Made by a program: the position numbers and the translations under genes
Shown here: piece by piece, positions 6,764 to 12,673 of the stretch
How positions within the stretch are numbered: the stretch's first letter is position 1
Layout of the letters: each line of letters opens with the position of its first letter
The notes under the pieces: generated by a model
What the model saw: the letters and a program-made list of their open reading frames with translations, nothing else
What the model was told of the DNA's origin: nothing
The model's database searches: none
NCBI GenBank assembly: GCA_002371295.1
Contig: DFGZ01000254.1
Coordinates: forward strand, 1 to 12,673
Length of the DNA stretch: 12,673 nt
DNA from: Oribacterium sp. UBA3737
Lineage (GTDB): Bacteria; Bacillota_A; Clostridia; Lachnospirales; Lachnospiraceae
Direction: 5' to 3'

Positions 6764-7954
6764 TCAGCCTCCAAGTATAGATGAGTAGGCTCCGGAAACG
6801 ATATTCCATATGTCGTTTGACATGATAAGTGCCATAAGCACAAGAAGTGCCATCATTCCGGCCTGATTTATGCGGTCCTCGATGGAAGGGTCAAGCTTCC
6901 TTCTGGAAAGCATCTCGATAGTAATAAATATGAGCCTTCCTCCGTCAAGAGCAGGTATGGGCAGCAGGTTCATGATGCCGAGATTTGAAGAAATCATGAC
7001 GAGAAGCTCAAGAAGCACCAGGAAAGCATTGAAAAGACCATACTTTGTCGAACGCTCCACAGTGGTTCCCATGACGGTTACCGTGCCCACAGGCCCCATG
7101 ACTTCGTTTCTCTGAACACGTCCCCTGAAGATAAGACCGAGACTCTGGATGACAATGTTTACATTATATCTTACTTCGTAAAATGTATCTGTTAAAAACT
7201 CATAAAGATTCCCGGCAGCGAATCTTCCACCGTAGAAGCTTATTCCCAGCATGTATTTTTGTGCATCCTCATCAAAACGGGGTTTAAAGGTGATGACCTT
7301 CTTCTCTCCATTCCGGAGAACAACCGCATCAAGGAGGGTGTTGTCATCGAAATACTCGGAATTGACATAATTCCAAATGTAAAGGTCCCTGTATCCCGGC
7401 GTAAAGGACTGTCCCTTATCGTGAAAACCGATGGATCTGAAGACATCTCCGTTCTCAAAGCCCTTTTCCGATGAGATATTTCCTTCGGGAGGAACCGATA
7501 CATACAGATTGTCAAATCCGCAGAAAAAAACGATGACTCCCGCGAGGATGGCGGCAAGGATAAAGTTGTTGAGAACACCTGCTACACAGATAAAGAATCT
7601 CTGGGGAGCGGTTTTGTTCTGGAAATTGTATTTCTCAATCTCGGATTTACGGAATCTGACCCCCTCATAGTCTATGATGGGATCCCCTTCAAGCTCGGAA
7701 AGCTCCTTTCCTTCCGCAGTCGAAAAATCTCCGGAGCCTGCGGCATCCTCTCCCAGCATGGCGCAGCTTCCGCCTATGGGAAGGAGCTTCAGGGAATATC
7801 GTGTGTTTTTCCACACGCGGCTTAGGAGTCTTGGACCCATTCCGATTGAAAACTCAAGGACACCGACGTGGCAGATTTTGGCTGCCAGAAAGTGTCCAAG
7901 TTCATGAAAGAATATTAAAAAACTTAATCCAAGTAAGGCTACTATTATACTCAA
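6764..7954 (-). CDS. rseP: RIP metalloprotease RseP / site-2 protease homologue
   Basis: This is an intramembrane zinc metalloprotease (M50 family) that cleaves within the membrane, for example releasing anti-sigma-bound factors after a first cut. The 396-residue protein has the active-site helix HELGH (17-21), a central PDZ-like region (about 150-235), and NLLPIPALDGGR (329-340), whose Asp337 completes the zinc site. Hydrophobic segments lie near 2-24, 120-146, 305-335 and 362-382, the usual four-pass layout. The start is TTG at 7954: AGGAG (7962-7966) lies 7 nt upstream, and the encoded N-terminus runs straight into the HELGH helix, so a later start would remove the catalytic segment. The usual AGP-x-x-N-F motif appears as AGVLNNF (125-131), with proline replaced. 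The loop between residues 65 and 115 is long. Substrate unknown. Confidence 0.93.
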   Translation of the reverse strand: MSIIVALLGLSFLIFFHELGHFLAAKICHVGVLEFSIGMGPRLLSRVWKNTRYSLKLLPIGGSCAMLGEDAAGSGDFSTAEGKELSELEGDPIIDYEGVRFRKSEIEKYNFQNKTAPQRFFICVAGVLNNFILAAILAGVIVFFCGFDNLYVSVPPEGNISSEKGFENGDVFRSIGFHDKGQSFTPGYRDLYIWNYVNSEYFDDNTLLDAVVLRNGEKKVITFKPRFDEDAQKYMLGISFYGGRFAAGNLYEFLTDTFYEVRYNVNIVIQSLGLIFRGRVQRNEVMGPVGTVTVMGTTVERSTKYGLFNAFLVLLELLVMISSNLGIMNLLPIPALDGGRLIFITIEMLSRRKLDPSIEDRINQAGMMALLVLMALIMSNDIWNIVSGAYSSILGG

Positions 7955-7972
7955 ATTATAACTCCTATATAA

Positions 7973-8004
7973 AGCCGGCTTTATGGCCGGCCTGTTATCC
8001 GGCT
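7973..8004 (-). other. GC-rich alternative hairpins in the rseP leader
   Basis: Three mutually complementary segments occur in the dxr-rseP gap: AGCCGG (7973-7978) with GCCGGC (7974-7979), GCCGGC (7986-7991) and CCGGCT (7999-8004). The middle segment can pair with either neighbour, and the outer two can pair with each other. On the minus strand the last arm is followed by TTTATAT and, 7 nt on, the AGGAG of rseP. It could be a weak terminator/attenuator or a structure tuning rseP translation. Pairing seen by eye; function inferred. Confidence 0.35.
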
Positions 8005-8036
8005 CAATGATTGAACGGAAGGATAAGTATCAGCGC

Positions 8037-9194
8037 TTATCGTACGATCTTTGAGTTGGTTTTTACATAGTTTCTTGCCCACTGCTCTATGGAAAGTATC
8101 TCCTCCAGAGTGGGTGTCGGTATAATGTCTTTCTCGTGGGCGTCCATGGCTTCCTCGATAACATCGGCGATCTCAAGAAAATCTATGCGGTCTTCAAGGA
8201 ACATGGCAACAGCTTCTTCGTTGGCAGCATTATAGACCGTAGGCATGGAGCCTCCTGCCCTTCCTGCGCGATAGCCAAGTTTGAGGCCCTTGAAGGTATC
8301 CATGTCAGGATCCTCAAAGGTAAGTGTTGCGAGCTCTGCAAGGTCAAGTCTCCTGTCCTCGGGAAGCGGATGACGATCAGGAGCATAGAGAGCATATTCG
8401 ATAGGGATACGCATGTCCGGAAGACCGAGCTGTGCCTTAACGGAACCGTCAACATACTGTACGGCCGAGTGGACGATGGACTGAGGCTGAACAACGACCT
8501 TTATCATATCAACAGGGACATCGAAGAGCCAGTGGGCCTCGAGGACCTCAAGACCCTTATTCACCATGGTTGAAGAATCGATGGTGATCTTACGGCCCAT
8601 TGCCCAGTTTGGATGTTTCAGTGCATCCTCCTTGGTCTTACCTCGAAGCTCCTCTCTTTTTTTACCTCTGAAAGGTCCGCCTGAGGCGGTAAGGAGGATC
8701 TTTTCTATACGATTGTGGGGTTCGCCTGTAAGAGACTGCCAGATGGCGCTGTGCTCAGAATCGATGGGCTTTATCTCGATACCGCATTCCTCTGCAAGGG
8801 GCATGATGATGTGCCCTGCGCAGACGAGAGTCTCCTTGTTTGCAAGAGCAACTCTCTTTTTCGCCCTGAGAGCTGCGATGGTAGGTCTGATTCCTATCAT
8901 GCCTACAACAGAAACAACGACTTCATCACAGTTCTCCATGGAGGCTATCTCTACGAGACCGTCCATGCCGGAAAGAACCTTGACCGGAAGACCGAAGGCT
9001 TTAAATGCCTCTGCCTTTTCCTCATCGTAGACACAAACCACCTCCGGATGCAGCAGTTCCACCTGCTCCTTAAGCTTGTCTATAGAGCCGTAAACTGCAA
9101 GACCTGTGACCTTTATTTCAGGATCATCCTTTATTACATCGATGGTCTGTGTACCGATGGAACCGGTGGATCCAAGAATGACTAATTTTCTCAT
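8037..9194 (-). CDS. dxr: 1-deoxy-D-xylulose 5-phosphate reductoisomerase
   Basis: Dxr rearranges and reduces DXP to 2-C-methyl-D-erythritol 4-phosphate with NADPH and a divalent metal, the first committed step of the MEP pathway in the cytoplasm. The 385 residues match the family length. Visible landmarks are the NADPH loop GSTGSIG (8-14), ALANKE (116-121), the metal ligands in DSEHSAIWQ (145-153: Asp145, Glu147), the substrate loop TASGGPFR (169-176), HPNWAMG (194-200), and NKGLE (212-216) with Glu216 as a further metal ligand. The family's IDSATM appears as IDSSTM (205-210). The start at 9194 has GGAG (9205-9208) 10 nt upstream, rather long spacing but with no better option. The leader shares a 21-nt block with pyrH. 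It lies in the same gene string as ispG and uppS, a coherent isoprenoid and lipid-carrier set. Confidence 0.97.
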   Translation of the reverse strand: MRKLVILGSTGSIGTQTIDVIKDDPEIKVTGLAVYGSIDKLKEQVELLHPEVVCVYDEEKAEAFKAFGLPVKVLSGMDGLVEIASMENCDEVVVSVVGMIGIRPTIAALRAKKRVALANKETLVCAGHIIMPLAEECGIEIKPIDSEHSAIWQSLTGEPHNRIEKILLTASGGPFRGKKREELRGKTKEDALKHPNWAMGRKITIDSSTMVNKGLEVLEAHWLFDVPVDMIKVVVQPQSIVHSAVQYVDGSVKAQLGLPDMRIPIEYALYAPDRHPLPEDRRLDLAELATLTFEDPDMDTFKGLKLGYRAGRAGGSMPTVYNAANEEAVAMFLEDRIDFLEIADVIEEAMDAHEKDIIPTPTLEEILSIEQWARNYVKTNSKIVR

Positions 9195-9197
9195 TTG

Positions 9198-9218
9198 TAT
9201 AAAACTCCATTCTGCCGC
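9198..9218 (-). repeat. Leader block shared with pyrH, dxr copy
   Basis: This 21-nt stretch directly before the dxr start matches 12439-12459 before pyrH at 20 of 21 positions. It includes CTCCATTCTGCCGC on the plus strand, that is GCGGCAGAATGGAG in the mRNA, with GGAG as the Shine-Dalgarno site. The single difference is in the AT-rich spacer. Confidence 0.7.
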
Positions 9219-9280
9219 AGTAATATGCAGGCATAGTTGACATATGGATTACTTTGCCGGGAGCGATCCGACAGAGTCTG

Positions 9281-9309
9281 TGTATATGGTAAGACTTAAT
9301 TCTGTTCAA
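9281..9309 (-). promoter_or_regulatory. Possible weak internal promoter before dxr
   Basis: On the minus strand TTGAAC (9304-9309; 4/6 to the -35 consensus) is separated by 17 nt from TATACA (9281-9286; 4/6 to the -10 consensus). It lies in the 133-nt cdsA-dxr gap, about 85 nt before the dxr ATG. The hexamers are weak and the final T of the -10 is missing, so this is tentative. Confidence 0.25.
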
Positions 9310-9327
9310 TCTGTGAATTCACTGTAA

Positions 9328-10182
9328 TCAAGCAGATATATTAAAGAAAGTTAAAGCAAAGAATACTGCCGGGGCTGTGAAGATCAGGGAATCGAATCTG
9401 TCCATGATTCCTCCGTGACCCGGAATGAGAGTTCCGTAATCCTTGACCGAATAATCTCTTTTGATGCCGGAAGCTGTCAGATCACCCACCATGGAAATAA
9501 GGGCTCCGATGCTGCAGGCTATGGCACTGGTGGCTCCGGGATTTATGACAAAGGTGAAACGGTTTCTGAAGATGGTGGCGTATACGAATCCCAGAAGTGC
9601 TGCGCCCAGAACTCCACCTATGGCACCCTCGACAGTCTTTTTGGGACTTAAGACAGGAGTCATCTTATGTTTTCCGAAGAGCATGCCGGCACAGTAGGCA
9701 CAGGTATCGGATCCCCAGCTGGCAAGGAAAATGAGCCAGACAAGATATGCTCCGTCAGGCATGACTCTGGTCTGATAAAGATAGCTCATCATGATTCCGG
9801 CATAGCAAACCGACATGAAGGCCTTTGCCACTGTTGATATCTTGTAGGTGGGATATGTGATAACGTAAAAAGCCATAAGAGCCATAAGGCTCAGAACAAT
9901 CATAAGAGTGAAATATTCATCTTTGCTGAACCAGACTATCACATAGTAGGATATGGTAGTGAGGTATCCCACCAGGCCCAGGGAACGTTTTTCTATTCCG
10001 AATACTCTGTAGAGCTCAAAAAGCCCTATCATCGAAATGATAAATGTCAGGAGAAAAAGAGGAAGTCCTCCCATGGGAACTATCACCACTGCGCACAATA
10101 CCAGTATGATTCCGCTGATAAGGCGTGTGATGAAGGAACTCATTTTTTTCTCATTATGATCTTTTTTTAAATTATCAGTCAT
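9328..10182 (-). CDS. cdsA: Phosphatidate cytidylyltransferase (CDP-diglyceride synthase)
   Basis: CdsA makes CDP-diacylglycerol from phosphatidate and CTP, the branch point for membrane phospholipids, as an integral membrane enzyme. The 284 residues contain about eight or nine hydrophobic segments (for example 18-36, 40-60, 70-86, 90-110, 118-138, 145-166, 186-206, 214-234, 264-282). The cytosolic loop reads SPKKTVEGAIGG (179-190). The C-terminal signature SGIKRDYSVKDYG (238-250) followed by IPGHGGIMDRFD (253-264) matches the CdsA family pattern, including the metal-binding Asp residues. The start is not well supported: ATG at 10182 has only a weak purine stretch upstream, and in-frame ATG at 10143 (MSSFITRL) has GAGAAAAAA immediately before it and would remove a charged 13-residue tail. 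It follows uppS after a 137-nt gap containing a strong hairpin. Confidence 0.95.
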   Translation of the reverse strand: MTDNLKKDHNEKKMSSFITRLISGIILVLCAVVIVPMGGLPLFLLTFIISMIGLFELYRVFGIEKRSLGLVGYLTTISYYVIVWFSKDEYFTLMIVLSLMALMAFYVITYPTYKISTVAKAFMSVCYAGIMMSYLYQTRVMPDGAYLVWLIFLASWGSDTCAYCAGMLFGKHKMTPVLSPKKTVEGAIGGVLGAALLGFVYATIFRNRFTFVINPGATSAIACSIGALISMVGDLTASGIKRDYSVKDYGTLIPGHGGIMDRFDSLIFTAPAVFFALTFFNISA

Positions 10183-10275
10183 GTTATTTCTAAACTTTCA
10201 TCCGGACAATGCTAAAAAGATACCTGTATCCGATGGATGCTCATGCACTGCCCTGCCATATATTTTATACACTAA

Positions 10276-10313
10276 AGACAGGCTTCTTTTCTGAATGTGA
10301 AAGAAGCCTGTCT
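10276..10313 (-). terminator. 14-bp hairpin between uppS and cdsA (possible attenuating terminator)
   Basis: AGACAGGCTTCTTT (10276-10289) and AAAGAAGCCTGTCT (10300-10313) are perfect reverse complements around a 10-nt loop. The stem starts 6 nt after the uppS stop codon. On the minus strand the tail is only TTAGTGTAT, so the U-tract is poor. Partial termination or 3'-end protection of the upstream mRNA is more likely than full termination, because cdsA has no clear promoter of its own. The structure itself is certain; its role is inferred. Confidence 0.6.
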
Positions 10314-10319
10314 CATAAA

Positions 10320-11072
10320 CTATTTTTTTAATCTGCCACCGAATCGACGTTCACGACCGTTGAAATCATCAATGGCCTTAAGTAATTCAGCCTTATTGAA
10401 ATCAGGCCAGAGCACGGGAGTTATATAGTACTCTGCGTATGCGCTCTGCCAGAGCAGATAATTGGAGATACGGAACTCTCCGGAGGTACGTATAACGAGA
10501 TCCGGATCAGGCATGCCTCCGGTATCGAGATAGCCGGAAAACTCCTGCTCGGTAAGAGCTTCTATCTCTTCCTCTGTTTTTCCTGATTTCAGAGCTTCTA
10601 TGGTATATTTCCTGACAGCTCTTACTATCTCATCTCTGGAACCGTAGTTGACCGCAAAGACAAATGTCATTCCGGTATTGTCTTTTGTTTCGTTCTCGAG
10701 TTTGGTTATCCCTTCCCGGATATCGGGGGCAAATCTGCTCTTTTCACCGATCATACGGAGGCGGACATTGTGCTCATTGGCGACCTTGACAAGCTTGACC
10801 ATGTAAAAACGGAAAAGCTTCATAAGGGCTCCCACCTCTTCCTCGGATCTTTTCCAGTTCTCTGTAGAGAAACCGTAGACCGTAAGGTACTTTACTCCGA
10901 GCCTTGCACAGTCACCGATAATGGTCTCAAGGGTCTCACAGCCCTGCCTGTGTCCCATGGCCCGGGGAAGCCCCCGTTTCTCTGCCCATCTGCCGTTGCC
11001 GTCAAGTATAATGGCGATATGGTCAGGTATAGAGCGACCTTCGTTATCTATAATATCATTAATATTTTCCAT
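10320..11072 (-). CDS. uppS: Undecaprenyl diphosphate synthase (cis-prenyltransferase)
   Basis: UppS adds eight isopentenyl units in cis to farnesyl diphosphate, making the C55 carrier used for peptidoglycan and other wall polymers; it is cytoplasmic and membrane-associated. The 250 residues match the family length. Seen are HIAIILDGNGRWA (18-30) with catalytic Asp24, GLPRAMGHRQG (34-44), FSTENW (68-73), VNYGSRDEI (141-149) and RTSGEFRISNYLLWQ (195-209), the diphosphate-binding and signature regions. The usual IIMDGN is IILDGN here. Only one nucleotide separates the frr stop from this start, and AAGGA lies about 16 nt upstream inside frr, so translation is probably coupled to frr. The gene uses the isoprenoids that dxr and ispG help to make. 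Confidence 0.97.
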   Translation of the reverse strand: MENINDIIDNEGRSIPDHIAIILDGNGRWAEKRGLPRAMGHRQGCETLETIIGDCARLGVKYLTVYGFSTENWKRSEEEVGALMKLFRFYMVKLVKVANEHNVRLRMIGEKSRFAPDIREGITKLENETKDNTGMTFVFAVNYGSRDEIVRAVRKYTIEALKSGKTEEEIEALTEQEFSGYLDTGGMPDPDLVIRTSGEFRISNYLLWQSAYAEYYITPVLWPDFNKAELLKAIDDFNGRERRFGGRLKK

Positions 11073-11073
11073 A

Positions 11074-11628
11074 TCAGACTGTCATGAGTTCCTTGTTCTT
11101 AGCTTCGACAGACTTGTCGATCTTCTCACACATATGGTCTGTGAGCTCCTGGATGTCCTTGGTAGCACGTGTAAGGTCGTCCTCTGTCATCTCTGATGAC
11201 TTCTCAAGCTTCTTGGCAAGATCCATGGCATCACGGCGGATGTTACGGATGGCGATCTTAGCTTCCTCGCCCTTCTTCTTAACATCCTTTGTGAGCTCCT
11301 TACGTCTTTCCTCTGTGAGCTCAGGGAATACAAGGCGGATAACAGTTCCGTCGTTTGTAGGGTTGATACCGAGCTCTGACATATTGATGGCCTTCTCAAT
11401 CTCCTTGAGCAGGGACTTGTCCCATGGCTGGATCTGGATAAGACGTGCCTCAGGAACAGAAATGTTTCCTACCTGCTGGATAGGTGTAGGTGTTCCGTAG
11501 TAATCTACCATGATACGGTCAAGAACGTGCGGGTTTGCACGACCTGCGCGAATGGTAGCAAGCTCAGACATAAGATTGTCATGAGTCTTGTGCATCTTTT
11601 CGATGTAGATAGTAAATTGATCATCCAT
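11074..11628 (-). CDS. frr: Ribosome recycling factor
   Basis: RRF acts with EF-G to split post-termination ribosomes. The 184-residue protein has the family's usual 185-residue length and two-domain make-up: helices rich in charged residues at both ends and a beta domain at about 30-105. Landmarks include [12 protein letters not shown] (26-37), [16 protein letters not shown] (41-56), PWDKSLL (68-74) and [12 protein letters not shown] (88-99), all typical of RRF. The start at 11628 is set by GGAGG 8 nt upstream; an in-frame ATG at 11685 would add 19 residues foreign to the family. It follows pyrH after 106 nt, a gap containing a small GCCGG/CCGGC hairpin (11702-11720), and precedes uppS by one nucleotide. 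Confidence 0.98.
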   Translation of the reverse strand: MDDQFTIYIEKMHKTHDNLMSELATIRAGRANPHVLDRIMVDYYGTPTPIQQVGNISVPEARLIQIQPWDKSLLKEIEKAINMSELGINPTNDGTVIRLVFPELTEERRKELTKDVKKKGEEAKIAIRNIRRDAMDLAKKLEKSSEMTEDDLTRATKDIQELTDHMCEKIDKSVEAKNKELMTV

Positions 11629-11734
11629 AATATAGTCCTCCGTTATATATGTTGAAAAGAATTTGTATTTGCTGACCGAGATCATATATGTAATCCGGAA
11701 TGCCGGAAAAACCGTCCGGCTCTTAATGATCCTC

Positions 11735-12439
11735 TTATGCAGTTACTCTTGTTCCTGTGATTCTGCCCTTCAGAGCATTGGCGATGCCGTTCTCCTCATT
11801 AAGTGAGAAAATAGCGAGCGGCATGTGGTTCTCCATGCAGATTACGGAAGCTGCAAGGTCGATGACTCCGAGACGCTTGTCCACAACCTCCTGAATGGAA
11901 AGCTCGTCGAACTTTTTCGCATCAGGGTTTATCTTAGGGTCTGAATCGTAAACACCGTCGATTGCCTTGGCAAGAAGTATCTCTGCACACTCAAGTTCAA
12001 CAGCACGAAGTACAACGCCTGTATCTGTTGAGAAGTAAGGATGGCCTGTTCCGCCTGCACAGAATACAACAGTTCCCTCTGACATGGCCTTTATAGCCTT
12101 ATCTTTATTGAAAAGTTCTGCCATATCTCCGATCTGTATAGATGACATGACCATGGTCTTCATACCCTGGGTGCGGAATATCTCGGATACATAGATACAG
12201 TTCATGACTGTGGCGAGGATTCCTACCTGATCCGCCTTGTATCTGTCCACTGCCTCAGACTGACGGCCTCTCCAGAAGTTTCCGCCGCCGATAACGATGG
12301 CGATTTCTACACCCTCGTCCACTGCTGACTTAACTTCACGGGCAACCTCTCTGATAGTGTCATCGTCAAAACCGAAGTGCTTTTCACCGGCAAGAGCCTC
12401 ACCGGATAACTTCAGCATAACTCTACGTTTTTCTGACAT
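11735..12439 (-). CDS. pyrH: UMP kinase
   Basis: PyrH phosphorylates UMP to UDP with ATP, feeding all pyrimidine nucleotides; it is the bacterial hexameric enzyme of the amino-acid-kinase fold. The 234 residues contain MLKLSGEAL (8-16), the GGGNFWRG loop (51-58), GILATVMN (73-80), the UMP/ATP region [13 protein letters not shown] (128-140) and [13 protein letters not shown] (157-169). Many homologues have GTGNPYF where this protein has GTGHPYF. The start at 12439 is preferred because GGAG lies 6 nt upstream; an ATG at 12472 would sit only about 6 nt from the predicted transcription start and add 11 residues. It is the first gene after a terminator and promoter, so it probably heads the cluster. 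Confidence 0.97.
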   Translation of the reverse strand: MSEKRRVMLKLSGEALAGEKHFGFDDDTIREVAREVKSAVDEGVEIAIVIGGGNFWRGRQSEAVDRYKADQVGILATVMNCIYVSEIFRTQGMKTMVMSSIQIGDMAELFNKDKAIKAMSEGTVVFCAGGTGHPYFSTDTGVVLRAVELECAEILLAKAIDGVYDSDPKINPDAKKFDELSIQEVVDKRLGVIDLAASVICMENHMPLAIFSLNEENGIANALKGRITGTRVTA

Positions 12440-12459
12440 ATAAATCTCCATTCTGCCGC
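12439..12459 (-). repeat. Leader block shared with dxr, pyrH copy
   Basis: These 21 nt, ending in the first base of the pyrH start codon, match 9198-9218 before dxr at 20 of 21 positions. The mRNA-sense part GCGGCAGAATGGAG contains the Shine-Dalgarno GGAG and an upstream ATG that is in frame with pyrH but out of frame with dxr. The ispG leader shares only the GGAGATTTATA portion (6631-6641). Confidence 0.7.
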
Positions 12460-12484
12460 CTTTTTTTTCCATGCGGCTTATTTC

Positions 12485-12513
12485 ATTTTAACATAAGTAA
12501 AAGTCGTGGGCAA
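12485..12513 (-). promoter_or_regulatory. Promoter of the pyrH operon (extended -10)
   Basis: On the minus strand TTGCCC (12508-12513; 4/6) is followed after 17 nt by TAAAAT (12485-12490; 5/6), with TGT immediately before the -10 giving an extended -10 (TGn). The expected start is near 12478, for a leader of about 39 nt to the pyrH ATG at 12439. It lies just downstream of the terminator at 12575-12604, so the cluster has an independent start. Confidence 0.7.
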
Positions 12514-12574
12514 TGTATAGGTTTTAAGGCATATACATTACACATGACCACTTTCGTATGACTGCATTTTCGCG

Positions 12575-12604
12575 AAAAAAGCTCTTCTCAGAGGAAGAGC
12601 TTTT
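12575..12604 (-). terminator. Rho-independent terminator of the upstream gene
   Basis: AAAAGCTCTTC (12577-12587) and GAAGAGCTTTT (12594-12604) form a perfect 11-bp stem with a 6-nt loop. On the minus strand it ends in six consecutive T (12580-12575), starting about 10 nt after the stop codon at 12614-12616. The plus-strand tail, TTTTGGGTTTTT, is also T-rich, so it may work in both directions. Confidence 0.75.
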
Positions 12605-12613
12605 GGGTTTTTA

Positions 12614-12673
12614 TCAGTTATGGAACAGCTTTGAGGTCTGGTACTGCGGCTCGCAGGTAACATTGACACCCAG
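12614..12673 (-). CDS. C-terminal 19 codons of an unidentified gene (5' part beyond window)
   Basis: Reading from the window edge on the minus strand gives LGVNVTCEPQYQTSKLFHN followed by TGA and then TAA in frame, directly before a terminator. The tandem stop and the terminator support a real gene end. Another frame is also open to a TAA at about the same place, so the frame choice is not certain. I do not recognise the tail. It does not resemble the C-terminus of elongation factor Ts, the commonest upstream neighbour of pyrH. Confidence 0.45.
   Translation of the reverse strand: MGVNVTCEPQYQTSKLFHN

Noticed and set aside
9124..9309. A 61-codon minus-strand frame overlapping the dxr start
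   Set aside because: It overlaps the dxr 5' end out of frame and has no family resemblance. Only the short upstream ATG inside the shared leader block is of possible regulatory interest.
11702..11720. GCCGG/CCGGC hairpin between pyrH and frr as a terminator
   Set aside because: The stem has only 5 bp and no T-run follows on the minus strand; neighbouring CCGG repeats make chance pairing likely.
12461..12468. Run of eight A in the pyrH leader, considered as a transcription-slippage control site as known for some pyrimidine genes
   Set aside because: The run lies about 11-18 nt after the predicted start, too far for reiterative initiation of the known type, and a simple A-run is common by chance.

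Overview
The window reads almost entirely on the minus strand. It looks like the chromosome of a low-to-moderate-GC Gram-positive bacterium of the class Clostridia, most plausibly a Lachnospiraceae member. The evidence is a PolC-type replicative polymerase, strong GGAG Shine-Dalgarno sites, and the gene order pyrH-frr-uppS-cdsA-dxr-rseP-ispG-polC, which is typical of Clostridia. The family-level placement is inference. No transposase, integrase, tRNA, rRNA or CRISPR array was seen.

In transcription order (right to left): the last 19 codons of an unidentified gene (12614-12673), a hairpin terminator (12575-12604) and a good extended -10 promoter (12485-12513) precede pyrH (UMP kinase), frr (ribosome recycling factor), uppS (undecaprenyl diphosphate synthase), cdsA (CDP-diglyceride synthase), dxr (DXP reductoisomerase), rseP (site-2 protease), ispG (HMBPP synthase) and polC. 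A fresh promoter with a near-perfect palindrome then drives tyrA (prephenate dehydrogenase), whose 3' end is cut by the window edge.

The genes form a logical set. Dxr and IspG are two steps of the MEP isoprenoid pathway. UppS uses its products to make the C55 lipid carrier for cell wall synthesis. CdsA supplies CDP-diacylglycerol for phospholipids, and RseP is an envelope protease. PyrH feeds UTP/CTP synthesis, Frr recycles ribosomes and PolC replicates the chromosome.

The genes are ordinary; the gaps between them are the most interesting part. The gaps on either side of polC (591-739 and 5414-5555) each hold a copy of the same roughly 145-nt element. Each copy has three hairpins in the same order, with conserved loop and linker blocks at nearly identical spacing. 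The stem arms differ between copies but pair within each copy. This looks like a dispersed structured RNA or repeat family. I cannot match it to a named family from memory. Other leader signals include a 21-nt block shared (20/21) by the pyrH and dxr leaders, tandem 15-bp repeats plus two hairpins before ispG, a 14-bp hairpin between uppS and cdsA, and a GC-rich switchable structure before rseP.
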